NCBI RefSeq assembly: GCF_932526225.1
Contig: NC_064042.1
Location: 10,430,540 to 10,494,539, forward strand
From: Nematostella vectensis
Lineage: Eukaryota; Cnidaria; Anthozoa; Actiniaria; Edwardsiidae
Length of the DNA: 64,000 bases
Direction of reading: 5' to 3'
Below, piece after piece: positions 31,971 to 42,719 of the stretch (the first letter of the stretch is position 1; each line of letters opens with the position of its first letter). The position numbers and the translations under genes are program-made. Under the pieces are notes generated by a model. It was not told where the DNA came from and did not search any database. It worked only from the letters and a program-made list of their open reading frames with translations.

Positions 31971-34277
31971 CATTCTCTGTAATTTCATTGAAATCGGGCA
32001 TAAAAGTAGTCGTTTAAAAGGTAGAATTGTTCGCTGCATCACAGGTGCAGGACTCGAAATTGGTAAATCGACTATCCTTCCATCAAATTGGCCAATAAAA
32101 TAGGCAGTAGCGCCTCCCAATCTTGTTCCCGAAGAAATAACATTTGATGTAGTTATGCCTAGTTCAGGAACCATTATTGTTGTCTTTAAGATACAGACTG
32201 AAGCAAGGAAAACGGTGCGCTCCGCAAGAACAACTTCTCTCTGTTCGTCCGTTCTCCATTTTGTTTTTAAACGGCCCCACGGCTTTCTGGGATAGACACA
32301 GGGGAACCATAAAGCCTTCCTAAAATACATTTTTTTTTATTTGCGCATATAATGTTTTCCAACCTCAGCAAGACTGCCGCACTTCCATTATCATTGGACG
32401 TATCAAATCAGAGATGCCCCTTGCACGTTTAAATACCGTTTATACTACTTTTATTAGGAATTTTAGTCAACCTGATTAAAAACTTCTAGTGTAACAACAA
32501 AAGGGAAGCCCCTGTGCTGGCCGGAATCTCGTTTTTATTTGTGATACCGCTGCTATTCCTCGCGGGCCTTGCAAAATACGAGCCCAGAGAAACCGCTGGC
32601 TAATGTCCCTTATTTCTGGGAATGCGAACGGGCCAATCAGCTACTTTGACGTTGGTCGCGCGCGCGAGTGACGTGAGGCTGCACACGCAAATTGCAGTTA
32701 GGAAGAATTTATTTTTATCTATTATCCGTCGGTTTTGTTTGTTTACCAAAAGAATTGCAAGCTAGAATTCAAAGTCATAGGTAGGGTTGGATTCATATTA
32801 AAGAAGAGAGCAACAAAAAGTCAAAGTACCGAAGAGAGAACATAGCTTTTTGCCTGAGACTGCGCGTGCAGTTGAGCTCAGCCAAAACGTCAACACAAAG
32901 GTTGAATCTGATTGGCTCATCCGCGCGTCTAAAAATGCCTGATTCTAGGAAACGCCGTGACACCTATATAGTACCAGAACATGGGGAAGTTGATTGCCCC
33001 TACTTATGAGCCCCTGATATATATGATTTAAGAATAGTAAAATCTTTAGATTTTTTGCTGAAATAGGAGCGCAAAAAAAAAAATTTTTTTTCGTAACTTC
33101 GACTTCTATCTAGCGCTGGACGATCTTGGGGACTGTATACTTTCACTTCTTTCAATCTTTATCCCTCCTTTACTCTCTAGTTCCCTCAGTATTCGATTAC
33201 ATCTCGTGATTGACGTTTCCTTATAACACTGATTACCAATTAACTGTTATAAAACAAGTAGGTAAATATTGCGCTTGTAATGCTGCTGCACGTGCTGTCC
33301 TAGCTCTGGGCTGCACATTGCCGTTCGCGCGTGTGCCGCAAGTCTGCGCATCTCACTTCAATAGGATAAAGCCTCTGAAGTTGACTGTTTAGCCTTGATG
33401 GCTTGCCTTTATTCACTAGTCTAACTCTAACTAAATACAATGCTCGTGTTACATGACACAATCACTATCTAACCTACTGTCATAGGACCATATACAATAC
33501 CCATACTAGCTTTGTCTATAGCTTCGGGCTCTCCTATTGTCCCTCTAATTACACATCCTCGGTGAAACTGCCAAACTGCTCCGACTAATACGGCTATCTC
33601 TAGTTTCTCTCTCACATCCGAGGAAACTGATCCCTCGCTACTTTTGCGTGACTATTGGGGATACTAGAAATCTCTGGCAGATATGCGGAATACTTCACGA
33701 CTAACATATAATATTAACAAGGGCTGAAGAAAACGCCGGTTACAGCCTCGGCGAAATTGACGCCCGGTAAACAGCCGCAGTGGAAGTACTGGCCACATGC
33801 GTCACAACCCAGCCAGTCTTCTCCATCGTCATCCTTGCATACTTTGCAAATATTGACATTCCGCCTGCAATTGTAAAATACACAGTCGTTCAAATATTAA
33901 CTGAAAAAGTCGAGTCACATTTTAGCCGCACTTTCTTGAGTTTGCGGTCTGGAAGCAAGATTACAGTTTAGGCGTAAATACTTACGCCCGTGTTCAAGTA
34001 ACTCCCCATGTCAAAACATGGCATAATGTTCGATTGTTCGTCTGTCAAAATCTGTCAAACTGAATATTAGTTCTAGTCTCTCGCAGCCTCGTTTTTTAAA
34101 GTGAGGCTGCGGAACATGACCCCAAAATCGAACCAAATACCCGCATATATTCTGCCGCGGATGGAAAGGAAAGAGAGTTTTAAAAAGCGATGTCCAGATT
34201 AGTATGCTGCTCCTGCTTCGCAGCAATGACTCAATTGCGAATGTTGTCCATGAGGATAACCCAGAGTCATTGTTAGC

Positions 34278-34510
34278 AGCCGCATTGTCACCAGTTTACT
34301 TCCGGAGCTCCGAAGGAAATTTCAACCGCTAAAAGACAAAAGAATCTATTAGAATCCGAGATATTTAATAGACCATCCGCTCTAAATTGTCGATCACATC
34401 CTCAAAGAAACATCCAATAGACACAATACTGTCAATATTTTGAAATATTTTTCGCGTTTTCCGTTAAAAATCATCGGGGATTTTTACGTAATCGACCGGA
34501 AGTAAACTGG
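34278..34510. mobile_element. MITE family A, copy 3
   Basis: Starts AGCCGCATTGTCACCAGTTT and ends CCGGAAGTAAACTGG, inverted. It is the most complete copy of the family at 21891 and 28188. Confidence 0.85.
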
Positions 34511-34556
34511 AAACAAAGCTCTTAGTATTTTAAGAAATACTGAGCTGAGTTTCAAT

Positions 34557-34763
34557 GATGGTCATCGAGAAAACAGATCTGATGGCCCCAGCAATCGTAG
34601 CCGTGGAAGGCCGGCATTCCATATCAAGGAAGAACAGATCAACTTCCTTGTTGAACATGGATTTAATGTGCCGGCCATGAGCAGAATGCTGGGCACCTCC
34701 AAAAGAACGGTCGAGAGGCGACTATCCTCTCTTGGCATTTTAAGCTGCTTACTCCAGTCCTAA
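34557..34763 (+). pseudogene. Helix-turn-helix fragment of an integrase/transposase-like protein
   Basis: A 68-codon open segment has the pattern SRGRPAF, EEQINFLVEHGF, VPAMSRMLGTSKRTVERRL, a helix-turn-helix known from cnidarian and fish integrase-core genes. It has no catalytic part and begins 47 bases after a MITE. Confidence 0.6.
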
Positions 34764-35739
34764 CCGATACCCAAAAGGTGATCCACAACCCGTGTTTTCC
34801 CTAGCTTATGTGTTGGTGCTGACTAGCGAGTAAAATCCTCTTGTAGGAGTATCTACGCACCGCTGGCGATAATCGAGTTCCATGATGTCTTTCTAAAAAA
34901 TTTGAATGAGTTAATTTAATAGTAAGGGAGGGATTCTTTGGTATTACCCGCGCGCCATGTCTATCACCATCTTATCTAATCTAATTTTAGAAACAACCAC
35001 CCCAACACTGCGCGAAAGGATGGCTTACTTTAGCGCAAGCGCAGTTGTAAAACAAAGTGTACCTGGGCACTAGCGAAAGCTAGTGCAAGGGCGTTGGGAA
35101 CAAAGGTTGTTTGGTAAATTGATTTAGAAATGACAAACAACGAAACTCCTCTCTGATTTGGTCGAATTGTGCTTTGTTTTGCGACGCGATATACAAAACG
35201 TTTCGCATATCGCGTCGGGGACTGTTTGCATGCCACGGGGTAGTAGCTCGGATTACGCAACGTAACTTGACCGGGTCTCAGGCCTAAGGCTGTCCCAAGA
35301 TGCTCCAAATTTCTTAAAAAGATGTTCCAAAAATACAAAAAAGTTCAAAAATTGCCACAAATTTGCAAAAGTTGCCAAAAAGATGCTCAAAAAATGGAAT
35401 GAGAATTATAAAAAAAATTGCCCCAAGTGTAAAAATCTGCCAACAAATTTACTACATTTTTCAAAGTTGCAGAGAGAATGCTGCTTAACAATTCTTTTCA
35501 ACATTAAAAAAAACATTGATTGGACATTTAATGTAAATATGTAATATGCAATGTAATATGAATATAAATTATGATGCAATAAAAGAGGCATCATGAAAAA
35601 ACGAGACGACTTGGTTCACAGTGCACTTAAACATGTGAGTTTGATAACAACATGGCTGATAGCCAAAGCACCTGCAGGCTAGTGAAGCAACACTCCCTTG
35701 TTGCCATTACATTGGAGCATCACAGGCGCTTCAAACTCG
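34764..35739. other. Region with dispersed-repeat debris, no gene
   Basis: About 35084-35150 is the reverse complement of a segment at about 40083-40150 (also about 63018-63083), with words such as TTGTTTGGTAAATTGATT. The rest shows nothing recognisable. Confidence 0.5.
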
Positions 35740-37330
35740 TTAGTTGGCATTATATCTGAGCATCACAGACACTTCAAGTGTCTCCTCTAGTGCATTGTCC
35801 TGCTGTCGGCTAAAAGCATTTTGTAGGAGACTGTAGACTCTCTCTGCTGCTGCCAAGCTTGGTTGGATGAGTAAGATCTTCTTCATAGCCGCTGACCAAT
35901 TAGGTTACTTTCTCTTTCTCTGTGGTGCAAACTACTCCATCTGCAGGGGCCAAGTAGCTTGGTAACTCTTCAACCAGAGAAGCAACCTCATCATTGGAGA
36001 AAAATCCAAACTCCTGAAGCTCCTCTACAGATGCTGCATTTGGGTGCATTTCCTGTACCTTCACAGGGCAACACAAGCATGCTGCCTTGAAGGTACGCAC
36101 GGTAGAATGGAATTCTACACTAAATTTCCTTTGAAAATATTGAAAACATGGAGCAATGCAGGCCTTTGCCTTTGCAACCAGCTCGTTGTAGATACCAGGA
36201 TCATCATTTGCATGATGCTTTGCTTTGGCCTCAACATTACGGTATGCCTCAATGGCAATAGCATGGGCTACTGTAGACAGGCGCTCATAACAAGAAAATA
36301 CAAGGGGCCCATCTCCTTCTAGATAATAGGTGGCAGAAACGAAATGCTTGCCTGCATCAGCCAAAGCAGCCAGCTCCATTTCTGGGTCATGTGTAACCTC
36401 AGGATCATCAAACACCTCCAGCAGCTTGGCTCTGAACATGGGTGAGAGGTGGTCATTCTCTCTCAAGAAGGGCTCCACATCTCCATAGTACTGGGTAACC
36501 AAATCAAGCACTTCATAATTACTCCACCATCTTGTCTCTAATCTCAGCTTCATAGAAGTCCCTGTTCTTGTCTTCCAAGCTAGTCTGGCTGCAGGGCTGT
36601 GGGAAAATATTGTGTTCCAGTATCTAGTCTCTAGCACTGTAAACTCAAAATGTTTCCCAGCATTATCAATGGTGAGTGAAAAGCACTTCACATTAAAAAC
36701 ATTTGGAAAGTAAAACCCAACCTGATGCAAGGCAGCTTCATTTACAGCAGCACATCCCTCATTGTGACAATCCCTGTGCCATTGACTTTATATTGCTGAT
36801 CAAAATAATCTTAATAGATAGCTAAGGCCTCACCAAGTCTTGTACTACCATCAAAGATAACAGAGAACCCATTTGAGGCAGAGATTTCAGTCTTTATCAG
36901 CATATTCTCTTTTTCTGATATTAAAGGGATGAACTCTGATAGATGGGATCGAGTGGTCAATCGATGGCCATACTTTTCAAGTAAAGGTCTAAGAACATCA
37001 ACTTTTGCCAGAGGAATCCCAGCTTTGAGCATTTTCTCTACCAGTTCGTAGCGATAGAGGCGCATTTCCTCTGGAAGAGTGGAACCTTGAATGGTGCTAT
37101 GTTTGGACAAAAGTTTCTTAATGATCTGATCCTTCGCTTGGTCCTTCTCAAGAGTAGCTTTAGACCTTAGATGCTTTTGCGAAGTAACATGCTTTTTCGG
37201 AGAGCTCGTTTTCTTTGATAACGTCTCTTTACAGGCTTCTCACCTAAGTTTTCCAGATTGAGCAACCAAATGTTCATTTTGAAATTCCTTAACTCTATGC
37301 CAAGTCGGCACTCCAGGCCCTCACGTTCCA
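35740..37330 (-). pseudogene. hAT-family transposase, degenerate
   Basis: Reading on the minus strand, a BED-type zinc finger comes first (about 37330-37160) with its first Cys codon changed to TGA at 37240-37242. Next is a segment with DGSTRLGEALAI (36811-37110), then a shift and internal loss. A 276-codon frame (35900-36730) follows with the RNase H-like region (FSHSPAARLAWKTRTG, ETRWWSNYEV). After one more frame change comes the C-terminal dimerisation motif (QPSLAAAERVYSLLQNAFS), ending at 35740. Order and motifs are those of hAT transposases. With at least one stop and two frame breaks, it is not functional. Confidence 0.85.
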
Positions 37331-38565
37331 CGGACAGTCGTCTTCCCAGCAAGGTTGTCTGGGTGTTTTCTTTCTCGAGAAATTGTTGCTTTCTGAGGTG
37401 AGCTTAGCTTAGCTCCAGCTGTTCCAGCTATTGTTAGGGGGTTGGATTCTATAATAAGTTCATCGTCACTCGAGAATTCCGCCATTTTGAATAATCATAG
37501 TGAAGAACGCTGACCATCAAAACTGCTTGTTCGTCAAACCACAGGTTGACCACAGGTTGATAATAGTCCAGTCGCTTAGTGTTTCAATCTATACATAGCG
37601 GACAAAAGCACAAAACTTGGCATAAAGATAGCCAAGAGGATGCTAATTAATATTGAGACCGGTGCCCACTGGTACCACTTGAGGATTTTGTGTACTAACA
37701 GAATAAAAATTAGAAAAAAGCGTCCATCACGCGCTTCCTGTGGTGAGATTTAAAAGACCTTGTATTCCAAATCTAAGGCGAAATATCTAATTTTTTGGGG
37801 GTAGGGGAAATATAACGGTATTTGTTAATATTTCAAGATAAAACTGTCGTCGGCTGCATTAAAATGCTTTATTTAAGAGAAAAAGTTTTAAAAGCTAGAC
37901 CCAATCCCCCTCACAGTTATCCAAGATGGCGGCTTTATGCTGGTAATGTAAATGCTGTAAGTACCTAATTCTTTATGTATCAAGGACTTACAATGTCTAT
38001 AACCTACTAAATATGAACTTTTGTCTTGATTTTAAATGTATTTCTTCTAAATCTGCGATTAATAGCAATTATCGGGTATTTTGACGTTGGCTAAATAAAA
38101 AGAGGTAGAGATGAATTTAATAAGGGGGCTTGTAAGCGTCTGTCAACTAGACACCAAAGACCAATAAGATGCTTTAGATATGCCTCCTCAATCAAAGTTA
38201 TTAGATTGTGATTCTTTTCTTGTGAATTTTAGAGGATTTGGATGTTCCGCAGAAGAAACATCTGTAGAAACTTTGTCGCAAATAGCGCAAAATGGCACAG
38301 GAATTGTCACAAATTTGCGGTATTAATGCTCGAAAGCACTTAAGAACGAAAAAAGCTGACCAGAAGAGGCACTAAGAAAAAATCAGTGCTTATTGCTCTC
38401 TACGTGTGCATTATAGTGATGAGGTTGAACGCATCGCATGTTTTTAACAGGATAGCAACCAACCTCAAACGAATCGCCGCACCAATAGAGGACTATGTTA
38501 TTATCTTAATGATGTCTTAATGATGACCTCAAGGATGGAAAGGGCCGTGGAGCATAAGAAAAGGA
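37331..38565. other. Region before the array, no gene recognised
   Basis: AT-rich, with no open frame above 60 codons. It carries possible 5' flank of the hAT relic and unique sequence up to the array edge. Confidence 0.5.
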
Positions 38566-38734
38566 AAAAATTTACCAAAGTCATCTCGAATTCATAACTA
38601 CCGGTATTACGAAGAAATCTTCATTCTCTCACGAAGGATTTGTGAGCACGACGTCTGGTCAGCATATTTCAAAGTAAACTATATTCAGAGGCAGAGTAAG
38701 AATAATAAAGTAAAATGGAAAAGTCGATGAAGCC

Positions 38735-38798
38735 CTAGCCTACGTGTAGTTGCTGACTCGCGAAATCCTTCGCGAGTCAGCGGCTACACGTAGGCTAG
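38735..38798. repeat. Unit-head palindrome, copy 1
   Basis: CTAGCCTACGTGTAGTTGCT and its complement pair over about 29 bp around a 5-6 base loop (one mismatch). It lies 169 bp after the unit start. Confidence 0.95.
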
Positions 38799-38807
38799 TG
38801 GAGCCCA

Positions 38808-39690
38808 TTTGGGTGTAATTATCAATTCAGCAGCAGCCAAATTAAAAAATGTCACTCACAGAGAGAATTGTTGCAAGTTTAAACTTTGTAGAAACAATCC
38901 TGGCCCTGTTATTGATTCCATGAAAACAACAATTGCATCATATAGTGAAGGAAATGTAGCATTATTTGGATCAAATTCTAATCGCCAGTCTGTGGCTATC
39001 ATAGCTGTCAACTCTCCCGCATTAGGCGGGTGTCTCAAGATTTTGAACCTTTTCTCAAGCCTGATTTTCTTGAAAATATCCATACTTTTACTGTATTCAG
39101 CTATCTTAATGGTTCTGATACATTCACTGTGTTTTCTCAAGATTTTTCCTAAAGCGGGGTTGACAGATATGGGCTATGTCCTTGTGCCCTCATGTAAGAT
39201 CATAATAATCAATTCTACCTCACTGTATTTGGTCAATATCATGAACTTTGGTAATGAATTGTATACCAGTTTATCAGGTTTATCAAGACAATATCATATT
39301 TGATGTTGACAGAAGTGCCTGAAATCAATCACAATGTTTGACTATCAGCTTCAATATAGTCCAAGCTATACTGGCAGTATACATAGTATGGTGACAGAAG
39401 GTTTTGAGTATTCTACTGTATGTCTTTTGATAATGTTTTACAGACATTATTAGAGAAAAGTACAGGTCTTTCATTTTGACTGTTGGTTCAAATACTGTGG
39501 CTATTTATTGTACTGCCGATGGAAGATTTAAAACATTTGATTCTCATTCCAGAGATTTGTTCGATATGGCCAGTTCTCTAGGATCTTGTGTTTTGTTAGA
39601 GATATGATCATTAAATGATTTTATATACTATTTCAGAGCTCTCTATAATAATTCAAACTGCATTTTAGCTAAAGGGTGTAATGCAAATTG
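38808..39690 (+). pseudogene. Degenerate transposon-borne protease-like gene, unit 1
   Basis: A 164-codon frame (38809-39303) is followed, across stops and shifts, by readable pieces with GNELYTSL, then VGSNTVAIYC and FKTFDSHSRD plus GSCVLLEI at about 39478-39606. The His-containing FDSHSR block with a preceding N-terminal block is familiar from repetitive cnidarian proteins carried by mobile elements, sometimes next to helicases, and resembles OTU/USP-type cysteine protease folds. The family name is uncertain. The gene is broken. Confidence 0.45.
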
Positions 39691-40677
39691 AAGCATCTGC
39701 CAATACTAATTATATTAACCAATCAATGCATGGACATGGAGTTTCCTATCATCAATCAAATGATAATAAGGGATAAAATCTAGAGGTTAGAAAACATTTT
39801 TTGTATTGTAAGATGCTTCTGTGCTATTTCTTCTTATTCCATTTGCTTTTCTGTTGTTACTGGAATTCACAAACCCTAGATGCATTTGTTTATTATGGAA
39901 ATTATTTATAAGGTTCTAAACACTCCATCTTTTACAGACTTCACCCCGCTAAACGCCTCCCAATCGTCTTGTTTTTAATTACACGTCATGACAGTTGGTG
40001 TTAAGAGTAATAAGTCAGACATTAGCTGTCTTCACTAGTCTATGTTCGGACAATAGCCCGACTAAAATCTTTCTCGCAAGATCTTGTTGTTTGTCATTTC
40101 TTAATCAATTTACCAAACAACCTCTGTTCCCAACGCCCTTGCATATGGCAATAAGTTAGGCTCGATTTCCAGCTTGTCTCTGTGAGCCCGCAGTACGTGG
40201 TGTGAGGCCTAGCGACGGCTGGAAATAGAGCCTAGCAATAAGTTTGGTACGAATTTGTTAGCGAAAAAAAATACTTTATCGTGAAAAATAAAACTTTAGA
40301 TCATGTAATATTGTGTTTGAGTCTTCCTTTATTTCAATTTTGCCGATAGGATGTCAGTAGAGCGAGTTTGAAGCCCGCTACGAATTGTGTTTCTTATTAT
40401 ATATAAGTATAGGAAAGGCTGGGGACTCCCTCGGCTAACTTCGAACACACACACCTACTTCGAGGCCCGATAAAACTCGCAAAAATCCGCAAGCGCCAAA
40501 CACTTTGAAAAAATACCTAAGCTTTCAACTGAACCGAGTCTTATGTCACCGATTTGCGAATTTCACTCATATTTTTTCAACTTTTTACCACCGACTGTCG
40601 AATTCACCATCTGTGCCAACAGATCGTGTGCACTTATGACCGAGGGGCTCTAGGAACGAGGCACGGCCCGAAAATTC

Positions 40678-40798
40678 AAACTTCGAGGAGTCGTCGGCGC
40701 GACAACGGCCGCGCCGAGTGAGTGAGTGAGTGAGTGCAACTCGACAATAGACACGCACTCGGCGCGGCCGTTGTGGCGCCGACGACTCCTCGAAGTTT
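40678..40798. repeat. 42-bp-arm foldback around (GAGT)n, unit 1
   Basis: Arms 40678-40719 and 40757-40798 differ at one base (word GGAGTCGTCGGCGC). The spacer has a GAGT repeat. Open frames on both strands here are by-products. Confidence 0.9.
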
Positions 40799-41038
40799 CG
40801 AGTCGGAGTTTCGGTCAGAAAGTACACACGATCTGTTGGCAACCCCTTCTCTTTTTTTGCGCTCGCCCCATTTTTCTCGCGGCCATATTGATTGGGCAAA
40901 TGAACAATACCCGCACCTCGACACAAAGAACGAGAAGAATAGAGACAAAAGAACTTCTTTGTAGAACAAAGATAATAGGAGACAAAGAGCTGCGTAATTA
41001 CTCCGCTCGCTCTTTATTCCTACTGAAACTCCACAGAA

Positions 41039-41189
41039 CAGGGGCGTAGCCAGGGGACCCGGGCCCCACCTTCTACAGCCAAAAATACTGTATATGTATG
41101 AGTCATTAACTGAAATACAGAAGAAATACAAAATGCTTTGAAAGGGCCTTTTGGGCTCCCTCCTGTTAAAAATCCTGGCTACGCCGCTG
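41039..41189. mobile_element. hAT-like MITE, unit 1
   Basis: The ends CAGGGGCGTAGCCAGG and CCTGGCTACGCCGCTG are inverted repeats around 151 bp, the same family as 5803-5962. CAGAA occurs at both flanks. Confidence 0.8.
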
Positions 41190-42603
41190 CAGAAACGCTT
41201 GCTACGCAGGCTACCCGCTATGGGTTTGTAGTTCATGTTTGAAGCTCGTCAACTGCATGATCGCGCATATTATAAACTCACAGTAGCACACTAGGACAAT
41301 ATCACACAATTACAATATTCGTAGCTTTTGTATGTTTAATTCTGCGTGGAAGTATTAAAACATTCCTCCCTATTCTATTGGAATTACTAGCGAAATAACA
41401 GCAGAATAGCGCACTAACAAACGTCATCAAATGAGTCGCACTGGGATTTTGCAGCGGAACCGTGCTAAGATTTAGATATTGCGCGAGATTGATATCTGTT
41501 GAAAAATTACCAAAAGTACAAACTTTCTAATCGTTTTGCTGCTCTGCAATTGGGCCCAAAATAAAAAAAAATAGGCTTGATTTTCCAAGGATTAGCGAGA
41601 GGAAAATTAATATATTAATTTGGATAATTTGACAAGACGCGCGCTGTGGAATGCCTAGCAAAAATACAAAGTAAATATTATATTCGGATTGTTTCATCAC
41701 TATTATTAAAACTAAAAGAAAGCTAAGATTTAAAAGGAAGTAGCGAGAAAAATGTCGGTGACAGGATTAAAATACAAATAATGTGCGATCCTGTAGTTAA
41801 TAGCCGCAAAAAAATCAATTCATATTTTCATCGCCCTCCAAGCTTATGTGTAATGTACACATAGTTAACAACCGGGTTTATGATTGTTTCAACTCTTAAA
41901 AGCACGTGATCACATAAACAATGAATCTAAAACTATCTTACCTTTAGTCTTCATTTAAAGCAAAAATGTTCAACTTATTCGAGGAGAAAGAAAATAGGTC
42001 TGATGTCTTCATGGTAGCTTGACTGCGATTGGTTGTCTAGGTGAGCGTAACCTTAGTTCCAGACAATAAGGATGTCTGACTTCGGATAAGATCGACGATA
42101 AGAGATCTAAGAGTAATTCGGAGTATTTATAGCGAAATTACGTTACAATGTCCAATTAAAGTGTTGTTCACCAAACAATATGAGATGCGATGATGCTACT
42201 TCATGCTCATACTCAGGTTTTAGCAGATGCTGTTAGCTTCTATTCAAAAAAGGGGAGAATCTTCGTCGATATTTAGTTATGGAGAGGTGGAAGGAAGAAT
42301 AGATGTTTGTTCGGCATCCACGTTGTAGTTTTACGTAAAGTTTTTAATCATTATCTTATTTCTAAAAAAACCCTAAAATGTTTGGCACAACATAAGAGTT
42401 CGAATTCCAAACACAGCTTGTCCAGCTTCTTATGAATTTGGCGCAGGTTTTTTTTTTTTCCAATGTTGTGCATTGATTCTACAAAGCGCATGTGTTGGCC
42501 TAGGTTATGCGCATGCGTGCCTGGTAATTCGGATAAGAACCAATCGAATATCGAGTAAGTGATGTCATGGTGCATTGATCCCTTGCGGGTGTAGTGCACA
42601 CAC

Positions 42604-42609
42604 TATAAA
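42604..42609 (+). promoter_or_regulatory. TATA box of aerolysin-like gene 1
   Basis: TATAAA (within ACTATAAAAGAGG) lies 116 bases before the ATG, and the promoter stretch is conserved in unit 2. Confidence 0.75.
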
Positions 42610-42719
42610 AGAGGAAGGGCGAACAACTTTCAGCCTGTCAGTTGAGTGAAAATTCTCAAACAACATTCGCCCATCAATTCGAAGACCGACTTTTAGTTTT
42701 CCAAGGTTCTATATCAAGA

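Larger units (their letters stand above)
30911..33016. mobile_element. Foldback element with CAGGGGCTCATAAGTAGGGG ends
   Basis: The left end CAGGGGCTCATAAGTAGGGG at 30911 is mirrored at 33016. The match continues inward (TAGACGCGCGC, CAGAAATAAG), though spacing differs. A LINE fragment has been inserted inside. No transposase frame remains. Confidence 0.75.
30275..34006. mobile_element. Nested DNA-transposon remnant with 22-bp TIRs
   Basis: GGGAGTTACTTGAACACGGG (30275) is repeated as perfect reverse complement ending at 34006. The flanks ACGTCAAAA (left) and ATGTCAAAA (right) look like a target duplication with one change. No intact transposase is inside; other elements are nested within. 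Confidence 0.65.
39691..42603. other. Unit 1 region upstream of the aerolysin-like gene
   Basis: Holds a segment (about 40380-40690) related to the MITE at 6522, the foldback at 40678-40798 and a hAT MITE at 41039-41189. After that comes AT-rich presumed 5' flank of the gene, well conserved in unit 2. Open frames here are artefacts of the foldback. Confidence 0.6.

Noticed and set aside
40676-41236. 186-codon minus-strand frame and companions on the plus strand
   Set aside because: They run through the foldback, GAGT repeat and a hAT MITE.
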